NCBI GenBank assembly: GCA_038496675.1
Contig: CM076653.1
Location: forward strand, 10,785,275-10,849,274
Direction of reading: 5' to 3'
From: Rachycentron canadum
Taxonomy: Eukaryota; Chordata; Actinopteri; Carangiformes; Rachycentridae
DNA length: 64,000 bases
Shown here one piece after another: positions 39,501 to 52,610 of this stretch (its first letter is position 1; each line of letters starts with the position of its first letter). Under the pieces are notes generated by a model. It saw only the letters and a program-made list of their open reading frames with translations, did not search any database and was not told the origin of the DNA. The position numbers and the translations under genes are program-made.

Positions 39501-40160
39501 TAGGGTAACACAGGTTAATAAAACGTACATTTATATGACTGAATTATACCTCAAGCATGACTAGAAATGTCTTGACATGTATATCAACATATTTGCAATT
39601 TGATGTTGATAAATGGGTTTGAAGAAACAAATAACTTGGGGTTAATGTGCATTTTCCTAATTGGACACAGGTCTTGCATGTGATAAGAACGTATCTTGCA
39701 AATGATACAAAGTAAAAAAAAAATAAATCCTTTTAATCCACAAACAAAGATGGTTGTCTGTTGATAAAAATACACTGTCTAATGTTAAGTGTGCAGGTTC
39801 AGGTCCTATTTTTTCCTACGACACTTGCACGAGAAAGTTATTTTGCATGTAAATTGTTCCATGGATATCTACATCAACTGGTATTTTTAATTTTCATCCA
39901 TCTAAATCTTGCAGAACTCTTTTGACATGCACCATTTTCTCAAATATCGAAAAATACACATTTGGATATCAGCACTTCCAGATTCTCTATGATTATAGGA
40001 ACTGTGGCCTTGAGATTGCTTTAATATTAAAGATTAGTTTTATACAATTTAACTTAATGCAGAAACGAGGCTGGAAACTCTTTCGAGACACAAGAAGAAG
40101 AAATGGGAAAACAGGAAGAGGAATAGTATTTTTTTTAAAAACGGGGGGGGCAGGATGGCT

Positions 40161-40303
40161 TTACACATTCCACTTAATGTCCCAGAACAGCGGCGTTGCT
40201 TTCTCTGTGGCTGTACCCATGACCTCTATGGCCTCCATGACCTCCACGGCCTCCTCATGCTGGTGAGGGAGTAAGGTCACTGATGAGTCCTCCACTGACT
40301 GAG
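40161..40303 (-). CDS. bcan: bcan last coding exon: acidic C-terminal tail
   Basis: The acceptor is CCTCTCCTCCAG. The exon encodes about 46 residues after the CCP module: an acidic stretch with repeated EVMEA-like units (VEVMEAIEVM) and a hydrophobic, tryptophan-rich end LFWDIKWNV, then TAA. The tail belongs to no domain I know. Its frame is fixed by the phase-1 junction with the CCP exon. Confidence 0.85.
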
Positions 40304-43300
40304 CTGGAGGAGAGGGAAAAAAGCCAAGTTCATATTATTAACAGCCTTTACAGTCAAGATTTTTTTTTTTTTTTTTTTTGGCAGACAATATTTGCCCCCA
40401 GGTGTCTGCAGTCAACAATACTATTTGCACCTGGGGTATATATCCAGTGTTGTCAGTGTGTATAGCATGGCACTGACAAGAAAAGCTATTTACACCAAAG
40501 GTGGATAATCAAAATGCTATTTACACCTGAATGTACAGGAAGCAGCACGGCAGAGACAAACATCCAGGTGGTTCAATTGATTCATGCTTTCCTAGCTGCT
40601 TTGCAGTCAGGTGACTCGTAGCATCCAATAATATCCGTCAGATGATCAGGGAAGCCGACACTTCCCACCATCACTCTGCTGTTCCATCAAACCTCCTCAT
40701 CTTCCTCCTCATGTGCGACTTCTGGTGTGTTTGATTTAAATAAGATGTAATGTTTATTATGAGGGTTGGTTTTAGAAGTCAGCCAATTAAAGCACCTACT
40801 TGGCAAACAGATGATCAGAGGCTCCTCCCATTGGCCGCCGGGCAGGCACTTGATTACAGGATTCAGTTTCTGAACAAACCCGTCTTCACAGTAGTACCGC
40901 ACCTTGGTGTTGGTCTCGTAACGCAAACGTTTCTTCCCAAACACTTTAGCATGTGGAACCTGGGGGGGCTCGCCACAGGAGGCTGTGGGACGGAGGGAAA
41001 CCGGTCAGACAAAGGTTATTTAATACTTAGACCCTTTACCACTTGGTGGTGATTCAGATGCAAAGCCTGCACCAGAAAAGGAGCAAGTTGAGTCAGGTGT
41101 ACTCACAGACACCCTTCTTGCAGGTGTAGGACAGGTGGTAGTTGCACGGTACGTCGCTCCAGTGGCCGCCATCATGCCACACCATTACCGCACAGTCCTC
41201 GCCAGACAGGAAGTAGCTGTCAGGCTGGCCTTTGTACCAGTTCTCATAGAGCTGACATGGAGAGGAGGGAAGATTTAAAACAAAAGACAAAGCTTCGACT
41301 ATCATGGGAAACAATTAAAAAAAATTCTCATTCTCTTCTGCAACTGACAGCTTGGCTGAACTGAGCCACAAGTCTCTTTCCCACCAGGACGGCGCAGGTG
41401 CAGGTACGGGGGCCAGTCCTGCTTTGGGGCCTTTTAAGAACCAACCTGACTTTCTAATGACCCATACGAGTTGGTGGCGGCACTGCACCAATTTCCTGTT
41501 TGCCAGCCGCCAAAAGAAGAAGAAACGTTGCGTAGCTGAAAATGCTGTAATTTCAGTTGGAAAGAAATCATGGTTTGAAAATTCTTATTATAGTAGGCAG
41601 CTTTTTGGCACTGCCACCATTTTTTTTTTTTGCTCAACTGGTTCTAGATTAGCCACCAGCACAGTGTTGATGGAAAAAGGGCCGTCAGTAAAACTCACCA
41701 GGGGGTTCCCGTCCGACCAGCGGAAGTCTCCCTCAATGGTTCTGTCATTTAGTCCAATCCACTGGTATTCTCTGTATTTGTCTAAAATAAATGTTAGAAG
41801 ACACAAGGGTGAGGAAATAAACAATCAATTTCAATTAAAAGTCAGAGATAATACTGAATCCAAACTGGGGCCAGAGCTGTTTCAAGGCCACATTATATAA
41901 TGTGAATATGAACTTGTATTATAGACTCACATAAGAGTCCATAAAAGGTCCCGTTACACAACAACTGCTTCCATAGCAGACATCTTTACTCTTGCTTAAA
42001 TAACAGTGTGACTATCAGTCTATACGATCCATGGCAACAGCCCGCACTGAGGAGGAATGCCAGATAGTAATCTCATCGCCGTTTTGCCAGACGAAATACC
42101 AACACCAACTTCAAAACCATGACATCTTTAAAAAAAAAAAAGAAAAAAGGAAAAAAAAGACAAAAACATGAAAAGTGATTGTTGTGTCTTGTCTGGACGA
42201 ACCCGAGAGGCTTCGACGTTCAAACAAACTCAACGCTTTTCAAATTTCTTGAGAGTCTGAATTGGAGAAATGTTGGGAATGAAGATCACTGCTCCGATAT
42301 CAGCTGAGGGGAACATGGTCGTCCCTGCTGAAGTGTCATGTAGCAAGGCACAGGGCACCTGGCTGCCTCAGGCTGCTTCAGTGTTGTTGTATTTTAGGAT
42401 GCACCAACACCTGAGATCGGATGGTTGCTTGGTGAAAAGCAGCCTTTCAGTTGGAGGAAACACATTTTTTAAAATTATTTCATAAAAGTTACTTTTAATT
42501 ACTAAGCTTGAGGCATTCTGCAATGATATTGACATTTGACTTTGGAAATCAGTCACAGTCTGAATCCTCCATTATGTCCAAGTCAACTTTTTATTTATCT
42601 GCTGTATTCAGCCTCTGGGTATCTGGGTACCTCACTGTCAGAGGAGGTTTTATAACATTGTCAGAACCAAAAAGGTAATTTGTTATTTGTCCTGATGGAT
42701 TAATATGTCAAGCAATTATCTTAATGCTCAAGCTGGTTTTCAAACCAGAAAACAAAGAAAGTTTGGATGAAATTCGATCGATATGGGAAAGTGTGGCTTC
42801 CTTTCATGTATGAAATTTTTAAACATGCAAAAATGGTCATTTTCTTCACATATGAATTTGAAATGCAAGGTGCAATAATAACATCTAACTCAACAAAATC
42901 CGGTGAATCTTTGCTTCCTGTTTGATAAACGGGGGGCTCTTGGTGAGGACTTTACCGTTGATGTAGTCCTGCTCCTCAGGGGTCATGACAGAAATGAGAT
43001 GTCCACCACACATCCGACAGTGCTGCTCTGCCGCCTCCCAACTCTGCCTCTTGGTGAAGTGCCGATAACAGAAACCCTGAAACTTCTCCCAGCCCAGCTC
43101 ACACACCACCAGGTCTGAGACAGAGGGCAGAGAAATAATAAGAGACGAGTGAAGTATGGATTAGTGGGAGGGTCTTATGAATATTTAGAAAAGTGCGTGT
43201 CTTTACTGTCCAATAAATGACACTGAACCTGTTTGACACATATCTCCTCCATAACCAGGCAGACAGATGCATCTAGTGGATTCACCGTCGACGCAAGTGC

Positions 43301-46300
43301 CTCCATTTAAACAAGGGCTCTCCAGGCAGGATTCTGCAGACGAAGATGACGGGGCTTAATTACAGAGTAGAATAAAATAGAATAGATCTTTCATTATTAA
43401 AAAACAACAAAGGTCCATTAAGCGGCTCTTCAGCAGCGTGTGTGTTGGGATTTGGGGGGTAATGTAGGAGGTGTCCAGGGTGGGGTGAGTCTCTTATGTT
43501 ACAGTTGGTTCCCTTGCACAGATGGCCGGTGTATATGTCACTGAGGGGTAGAAGTGAGGTCCCGATCTCAGCTGCCCACACCACCCGCTGCAGGTCTTTC
43601 CAGTCCTGAAGCTCGCGATGCGGCAGCAGGGGAGGGGGGGAGGGGGGCAGGAGGCTCGGTGGAAGCTCGGTGGACCCGTTTTAACTTGAGGAAGTCAAGT
43701 CTCTGCTGGGCCTCTTGACCTCAGGTCTACTTCTTGGACTAATAACAGAGCCCAATGCAACATTAAGACATTTTTGAATATGTTCAGTATTCAGTATCTC
43801 AACGAGCTGTTAAAATGTGTTAGAAGAAACCACCGGGACACAGTTTCAATTAAAACATATATTTATATGTTTGTTAGGAATCTTCAGTGTCATACTTTGA
43901 TTTAGCTACAAGCTGCTTTTCATCTGAATAGAAATTCTAATCTTATAAATTATCTCATTCTTCTTCTTTCTCATCTTCTTCTGAAAAGAAACATTTTTAT
44001 CATCTAATTTTCTTTTGAAGTGGAGGCACCAGCAGAGGGCGCGGTTACATCAGCAATGAGGCACACTGCTGAGTCACTGAGGCAGTTTCATTAAGGTCTA
44101 GGTTTTAAAAATAAATATAACTTCAATAAAATTAAGGTTTATTATTAAGTTGTTATGTTAGTCAAGCTGGGAGTTTAAATAGCCTTTAAAAGAGGAGGGA
44201 CATGGCTCATTTCCTGTTTGCACAATAAAGAAAATAGTTCTGAATCAATTTTATGCATAAAGTAAAGAAAAATGTGTTGTTGAACTTTGTATTTTCAAAT
44301 TAAAATGTATAAGCTGTTGAAGGTGCAGCTTGTGATTTTCACCACAGTGTGATTGGGCCTGAGCCGCATTTTATCATTTAAATGTGTAATTTTTGTTTTG
44401 CATCATCCCCACAAAGTGAATGCAATGTCAGACTTTTTGTCTTTTGTGAACTTGTACAGAATCTGTTGCATTTATGAAGTGGACACTAAAACTCTTATGT
44501 AACGCAGAGAAGAGGAGATTCCTGAGAGATTCTTCTTCTCCCTGTATTAATTCAAAGCTAATCTCTGTGTTGTGCTGAGTCAGCCGCAGGTGCTAAATTG
44601 CAGCAGAGGGTAAATCCCTCTCCTGATTGGGCATTTTCAGGGACAGACCTCCGACACCTGCTGTTGTTTCTGTTATCATCAAACATGCAGCACTTCTTTT
44701 TTTTTTTTTTTCTTTTACCTGGAGCACTTCCCTGTCTTGTGGCAGAAACTTTGGCCACGGGCATCTGTTCCTCCTCGTCTCTTTTCTCTGGGTACATGGT
44801 GGGAGCAGTGATGGTCACATCATGAAAGTCTGATGTCGGCGTTGGACTCAAGGTCTCCTCCTCACCCAAATGCCATGTGCATATTTCAACTGAGGGCTCG
44901 CTTGTGCCGGCCTCCCTCTCGCCTGCCTCCGATCCGTGTTCTGCTGAGACATATGAAACATAAAACAGAGGTACAGCAGCAGATACAGTGTGGAGACAGA
45001 ACCACGCCCCACGTCAACAATTCCTTATGGTTGGTGTTGGTGCTGGCTGCTGTCACAGCTACTGTACAGCAGTATTTGTAGGGACCTGTCACCTGAAGAG
45101 CCCTTCTGTGCTGCTGCTTGTTGGCAGTCCGTGTGGCTGCCAGATAATAAACAATTTTCTATTATAAGAAAAAAGAAAAAAAAAAAAAAAAAAACAGCTC
45201 AAAGTGGCAAAAGGTGCTGAACTCTGCCTGGAGTCTGTGTAAGCTGTCACTTTACATCGGTCCTTCTCAACCTCTGGGTCATGAAAGTCATAAGAAGAAA
45301 AGTCTGCAGTGTGCTCATTTGGTCAACGGCAGCTGAGACGCATGTTTCGAATGAAAAGTAAATACATATATGTAAGCCACAAGGGGTCAAATGTTTTCTC
45401 ATTAATGTGCAGAAATGATTTAAGGGCCACACTGGGTTTGCATCTGGCATTTAGGTAACTGCATCTAATTTATGTTTTTGTTCGACTAGTGATCTTCTCG
45501 TTGTGCTATTGGCTCCTTTTGGACAGTACATCTGTATATTTTAGCTCATTGTATGATATATTGTCAATTGTGTTGTCTGACTACACATCACAATCCAGTC
45601 TTTTCAATTTGGTATTTTACTCTATTTTCATGTCTGCGGTGTATTGTGGTCATATAATGATGAAAAATAGGAGAAGCTATAAACTCTCTGTGCAACACAT
45701 CAGTTTCATACCTTCTACTGGAACTGTGTTAAATTGCATTGTCGCTACCGAATAAATAAATAAACGTCAAACTTCAGAATAAGAGCGGGGAACGGTAATT
45801 CTCTCCGGAGGCTAAAATTCAACCAACTGTAAAAGCACAAATTATGTCTCAAAATACATTATTTGGCCTCTTTCATCCTATAAACACAATCAGGTAGGAC
45901 TCGAACTGGGTCTAATTTATGCAGCTCTAGGAATACAAGAGATGACGTGTTACACTAATCGCTATCAGTTGGGGATAAGTGACACATTACACTAATGCTC
46001 TTTCAAATCCTCTTCTGCCCTTACACTTTATTTATCTTGTTTGTATGTATGAATAAGCAGCAACCTCCGAGGATGAAAAATGAAGCCGACACTGTGCCAA
46101 ATGTGTTATGAGTCCAGAGACAAAAACTCCTCTAATGGCCACTTGAGCCTGACTCAGTCGGCTCCATCGCCTCCCATGTTAAAATGTCCAGTTTTACAGC
46201 GGAAATAAACATGTTTACAGCCCGGTACAAAAACCAATATACCAATATAGGCCACAGACACTTTCTGTGTGTTGCTCACACTTTACCTTAGTAATATGAA

Positions 46301-49300
46301 ATCAAAAAGGTTAATCGTGAACAACAAATGTGTTTTGGGGAAATAATGAGTGTCTGGAACATGCTGAGCAGATGAGAAGCAGATTATGCTGCAGTAGTGG
46401 TTTCATTTCAGTAAAACATTTGGATCGTTTTTACTTCCAGTGATAGATTACCTTCAGCCCTCCAGAAAGGAGCAAGCTCCATACATAGCATCTTTCTAAT
46501 CTTGTGCATTCACTTGTTTTTCATGTCTTTTTATCACTGCAGCACTTCTTTTAAAATGGTGTCTTCTACCTTTTTTGTAGCCTTGACATGACTTATTAAA
46601 AACCTTCTTTTATTGTCTTTAAACGCTATTTTATTGCCATTGTAATGTTCTGCCTTTAATGTGATGTATGCCCCTGTAAAGCACTTTGAATTGCCTTGTG
46701 TTGATAAAACTTGTATTGCCTTACAAGCTTTTAAGAGACACCTTTCAGGGTAAATGTGTGATACCCAAAATAGTTTTTTTTGTCGCAGTAATTTAAACTT
46801 TAAACTCACCGTTAATGCTACTGGTGGTGACCTCCACCACGACCTCTTGCTCTTTAGAGACATCCTCAGATTCCTCAGCAACAGGAGTCTCAGCGCTGTA
46901 TTCTCGATCAGACCGAGACTCCTGTGGTGTGGAAGAGGCGGGCTCCAGTTCCCAGCCGGGTGTGAGGGTCAGATGAGGGATGAGAGTGATTTTTACATCA
47001 GAGGGAGGAGGTGCGCCAGTGCCCATCTCGCCATCAGTTCCCTCAGAGGTGTGGTCTGTCGCATCTGTCAACAGAAGTTCTGGTTTTATCTCTGGGTTCT
47101 TTCCTGATGATTCACCTGATCCCTCGCTGTTGTCCTGTTCCGTCCCCTCAGGGTCACCGTCTGTGATATTTTGAGTTGTGCTGAGAAACACTCCTAATCC
47201 CTCCTGTTCATGTTTTTCCTGGATGTCCTCCAGAGGCTCAGCCTCAGACGAAGCTTTGCTTTCAGGTATGAAGGTGATAACCTCTGGGGAGCTGGCTTCA
47301 ACTTCCGCAGAAGGGGGAGACAAGGTTACATTTAGCTGGGATGTCAACAAAATGACAGGATCATTGTTTAGGACAGGAACATCTCCGCTGGAGCCTGAGT
47401 CGTCTGTGACTGTGATGACCTCTGCTGTTGGGATTTCTGTAGGATGGATGTGTCCACTCTGCTCTGTTGGATCGTGTGTTGCTGCCTCCTCTGAAGTGCT
47501 GTTGTTTTCCTCGTCACTATGGTTTACTGGGACGGACTCTATCGTTACACCTGAGTGCTCTTCAGCAGGTTCATGACCTGTCAAGATAAATTATATATTA
47601 AAATATCTCTCTTTTTTTTTTTCAAAATGGAAAACTACAACAGGAGATTAAAAGCATCCCTCCCAACCAAATAAGAATAAGAATGTCTTAGATTCAATGA
47701 CAAACAGTTTTTAAGTAACACAAATACATGAAATATTAACTGTCCCAAATCTAGGTCGTGCAAAAGCGGATTTATGTGCTGCCATTTGAAGACATTTACT
47801 AAGGATGTGTTTTCAGCCAGTCTTGTCATGTCGTTTGTGGTTAGTCAGTCTGTGGGTCCAACACTTTGGTTCAGGGTGAAATGTCTTAGATGGATTTCAA
47901 CAAAACTTGAGACAGACAGCGTCGTCTACTAACATTGATAGGTTGATAAATAGGAATTAGCTCTCTGATTTTTGATCTAGCACCAACAAGTGGTCAGATT
48001 TTCTCACTTACCCTCCAAGCTAACTTCTACCTCCTTACTTAAATTCCTTACTTCAATGGGAAGCTAACACCAACATCTTCATGGAATCAAGTCAGGAATC
48101 AAGTAAGGTTAACTTCCCATTTTTTAAGTAAGGAGGTACAAGGTAGCATGTAGGCTAAGTGGATTCCTGTCAGGCTTAGCTTTATTTTGAGATGGTGAAA
48201 TGGTAATTGAAATGGTAAGCACACTAACATGCTAAAAAAAAATGTCCATGTTACTATGCTCACTGCCCTTATGTTAACGGTGTTAGCCTAACAGGTTAAC
48301 ATACTAATATTAGGTTAATGTAGACCATATTTAAATATTAGTCTTAAAAACACCTTGTTTGTAATCATTCAATGTTGTTTTCCCATATGACTAATCAGAA
48401 GTTGCGACTGATGATAACTGACCCAATTTCCTCTGTTATGTCCTTCAATGCTGATGGTGTAAATGCTTGTAATTTCGGCATCAACATGGCACCAGCCTTA
48501 GTCCAAATTATTATTATTAGTATTATTATTATTATCCACTTTTTGGTAAAGTTGCACAGTCTCTACAGGGTCACTAGCAATGAACATACTTCTAAAATAG
48601 CCAGAATACTATATATTTCCTGTATATTTACTTGAATTAGTTGGAGAGACCAATTGAGAGATGGCAGTGGTGTCCACTCCAATCAAACTTTGAGTTACGA
48701 GGTCTTGTATTTCCACATCTGGGGGGGGATTTGCACTCTCCTCTCCAGACCCCTCTCCTGTTGGATGGCTCAGGGGTTGTGTTGTGGAGTGAACATCTGT
48801 TTCCTCAGTGTGGGGTGAGGTAGTCACCCCTGATACCTCCTCAACGGTACCAGCACTGGCCTCCTCAGGCTGTCCTGAAATGTCATAAGATGTGCTCGAA
48901 TAGACCAGCTCAATTTCAGAGAAATGTTCCAAGTGGACATCTGGAGTGTGGTCCTCTTGTGAAACAGGAAGTTCACCCTCCAGATGCACCTCTGAAGAAC
49001 TGTTGAGGAGCTCATTTTCATCAGTTCCAGATGTTCCATTAACACCTAGCATGTCCAGGGTATCAGTCTCTTGGCTAATCTCAGAAACATGAGTCTCTGA
49101 TGGATCTGTGCTCTCTGAAGTTGTCCCAGAAGCTGAGGGTGAAGTGACATCTTCACCAGTAGTTACTGCGCCATCAGCCTTTGGAGAAGGTGTTGGATGT
49201 ACGTGAAACTCTTCATGATCTGTGTCTGGGGTTCCTTCAGGTGCTGGTTGATAGGACTCTGGGTGATTGGCCTTCTCTATAGGCTCCCAGGTGCCTTTGG

Positions 49301-52300
49301 TGGAAAAGTGCTGCTCATAGGGAGGAGTGACAGACTGATGAAGGTCTACTGTGAGCAATGGCTCCTTGTCATAACACATTGTTGGGGCTTGAGCCTCCAC
49401 AGGGACTTGTTTTACAGGAGTGACTGTCTGGGCATGTTGCACCTCTTCACTTCCCTTTGTTGTTACCCCACTCAGGCTTACTTCCTCCTGAGCAGGATTA
49501 GTTAAGAAAACAATGTCCTGGCCAATGTCCTCTGGCTCAGTGGCAAGAAAATCCTGAGGAGATTCAGTATAAGGGCCGTTATCACCTGGAATAAAGAACG
49601 GAATTGAGATTTTTATTTATATATTCATATACGTGTCCAAGATATTACTGGCCCAATTCCTACATTAGTAAACTTTTGAGAATTTAACAAGAAAGCTTAT
49701 ATGCATGCTGGAAAGAAGAAATGACCTTTGACCTTATCAAGGCACATTCAATCACATTTTTGTTTTCAAGCAAGTAAATAGCTTAAAGCAGCTGAACGCA
49801 GTGTTTATGGCTTTTGACCCCCTACTATGACACCATCTCTCTTTGGAACCTTGTCACACATCCATAAGTCTTTGTCAATATAAAAACACAAGTTTCTAAT
49901 TTGAATTCTTGTGAGTTTGGCAACTTGAAGTCTAATTCAAAACAGTCATGTTTGGGTGACAAAACAACCTGAACTCAAAGCCTCACCAAGGAGCCTCGTG
50001 TAACCAGAGGCATTTGTACTGTACAAAAACCAATTGACCATTGGACAGTTATTAATAGCAACAATGTGGAACAACTTTCCAAGTTTATTTGAAATAATAA
50101 CTACATGCATGCTGAGATACCGCATGTTACAGGTTGGGATATGCCCCATCAAATATTGGGGAGCAAGACAGTTTCCAGTTATTTGGACTGTTCTTGGCTA
50201 ACATTGTTTTTTGTTGGCATTAGGAATGTAACTGATGGTATTTTACATGTCCACAAAGACACAAAAACAGAGACGGGCCTCAGAAGGGATGAAACAATCC
50301 ACCAAAGTGCAGATTTTCTTGTGTCAGGTCAATATTTTGTCAGAGAGGTATAACTACCCAATATTTCACAAGAAAAAAGATTAGAGGAACAGAAGTGTTT
50401 CTTCTTCTTTCCTGACATGTTCAATATCTCACGGCCCCTAAGATTTAAGTTGCAACCCTTGGGGGAGGTCCTGGGCTCCAGGCTGGTTCAAAGAACCAGT
50501 TGAAGGACAGTAGGTCGACAACACCCTAACAAAATGAGATTTAAACTCATTCTCTTACTTCTGAAGCAGTAGACATCATGTTGTGTGTGAACCTCGGGGA
50601 AGCCTGTCTGGTTGCTGTAGCGGTAGACGGTTCTGACTCCGGGCTCGCCGCCTCCACAACGTTCTCTAGGGGTGACGATTGGGTACCGCACGCTTCCGTC
50701 TGCAAGCCACCCCGGACTGCAGTGGTTCAGTCCATCATTCCAGGCTGCATATAGCTGAGCTGTGGTGGCCAGCTCCGCCCCGTTGCTCAGACAGTAGGCC
50801 TTGGCCTCCCAGAAGGTGAAACGCTGGGGGGCGGAGCCATGGAACACCTCACCTTTACACAGGGATACAGGTGGTAAGTTTTTAATGACCTTCATATATA
50901 TATATACTTCAATATTTCAATGCAGTGCATGATAAAATGAAAGTTCAGGTACCTTTGCCACAGTTTTCCAAAAATGGCTCACATACTCTAAACTGCCAAA
51001 GGTAAACTCTCCAACATTACAACCATATAACAGCCTCCAGGTTTCAGGCTTTTCACAAAGACACAGGTATTTTTTCCCATTCAGATACAAGAGCATTAGT
51101 GAGGTCCAATACATGTTAGGTCATAAGACCTGGCACAGTTTAAATGCAGTTCCTTCCAAAGGTGTCGGATGGGGGTTGAGATCAAGGTTCTGTGCAAAAC
51201 AGTTAAGTTCTTCCAAAAGTGCTGGGAAACAAGAGTAATTTATGGAGATGGCTTTGGTCATAATGGAGCAGGAAAGGGACAAATAGAAAGTTGGAAGAAC
51301 ACTATTATCTGAAATATAATTTTACCCTGTAGCATTAAGATTTCTTAAGAACTAAGGGTACACAAACCAGAGGTGTCTACATACTTTTGGCCTGATGGAG
51401 GTGGGTTAAATCTGGTTACAATCATGCATTTGTGTTTTGATATCCTTCGATCCTCAAATCCAAGAAATTGCAAATGGTGACAGAGTTATAACTGATAGCA
51501 GTGACCAAAACTACAGTAATAAGGCAAAGGTTGTAAAAGTAACTCACCTTCAATATTCTCCACATAGCAGTAGACGTCATACAACTCATCAGGCTCCAAG
51601 AGTCCATAGTTCCTCACCCCTGGCAGTCCATCCATGTCCCCAAAACAGCCCTCTCTCGGCATCTGAATGGGATATCTGCAGGAGGAAATGACACACGACG
51701 CTGAAACACCAAGTGCCACTTCCTCTGTAATGGCAGCACTCCAACCAACAGGCTTGTTCGAGCTCTCCGGTGACAGCGTGTTGAAGAGATCAGATGAGTG
51801 CCTTTCGGCTACTTGATGATCTATATGTTCTGATGTGCAGATGCACAGAGCATGTCAAATGTTATCTGGCTGAGTGGTCCACTATGAGCCCTCCAAATCA
51901 CATCTGTACTAAATGCTCGCTCGCCCCCATGGACAGCAATGTGTCAATCAAGTAGTTTAATGTTTTTGTTTTTGTGGAGCTGCATTAACAATTTGAGCTG
52001 TTGCCAAATGTTCACTGAACATCTGAGTGACTCAAACCTCGATTCTGCATCACCCAAAATGCTGAATTTTTCTAGCTAAGAGCCCACTTGATCCAGCTCT
52101 GAGTGTCGATGTGTCCTGTTTAACATTGAGCCACTTTCTCTCAGGTCCTCACCTCACTGAGTGGTCTGAGAGCCAGCCTGCATCACACTGCTCGTATCCG
52201 CTGTGGTAGGCGGCCATGAGCTGCTCCGGAGTGGCAATTTTAGCACCGATCGCCTCGCAGGCCTCTCTGGCCAGCTCGAAGGTAAAGGCGTAGCGGCTGG

Positions 52301-52550
52301 ATGCGTCACGATAATGGAACACAACCCCTGTAAAACCAAGGATGAGAGCTCCATGAATCCTGTGGTGTTTTATGTCATCAATCTAGAAAATCAAGATTGT
52401 GGGCAAGGTGACCGCCGCAGTAAAATTGGGTCATTAGCTACGTTTTCTGCTGAAAAGACACTGTTGAAAAAGTTAGAAGAGGAATATATTTGCATTGTAA
52501 ATAGAGGGACAGAAAAAAAAGCATCTGGGATAATAATGTGTCAGTCACAC

Positions 52551-52610
<60 letters not shown>

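Larger units (their letters stand above)
36559..40160. other. Region between the convergent 3' ends of hapln2 and bcan
   Basis: It should contain the two 3' untranslated regions, one from each strand. It is AT-rich, with T runs near 37622 and no recognisable coding sequence. Candidate poly(A) signals for hapln2 and bcan are listed separately. Confidence 0.6.

Noticed and set aside
44558..44718. The lysine-rich extension (KRKKKKKK) after bcan central exon 3
   Set aside because: It is intron sequence after the GTAAAAG donor, a poly(A) run read through in frame.
43333..44719. A second EGF exon, which would indicate neurocan or versican
   Set aside because: No six-cysteine EGF pattern with splice sites was found between the single EGF exon and the central region, so brevican stands.
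46980..47576. Plus-strand open frames of 64 and 132 residues
   Set aside because: They are antisense to the bcan central exon, whose composition keeps the opposite strand open. They resemble no protein and have no splice or start context.
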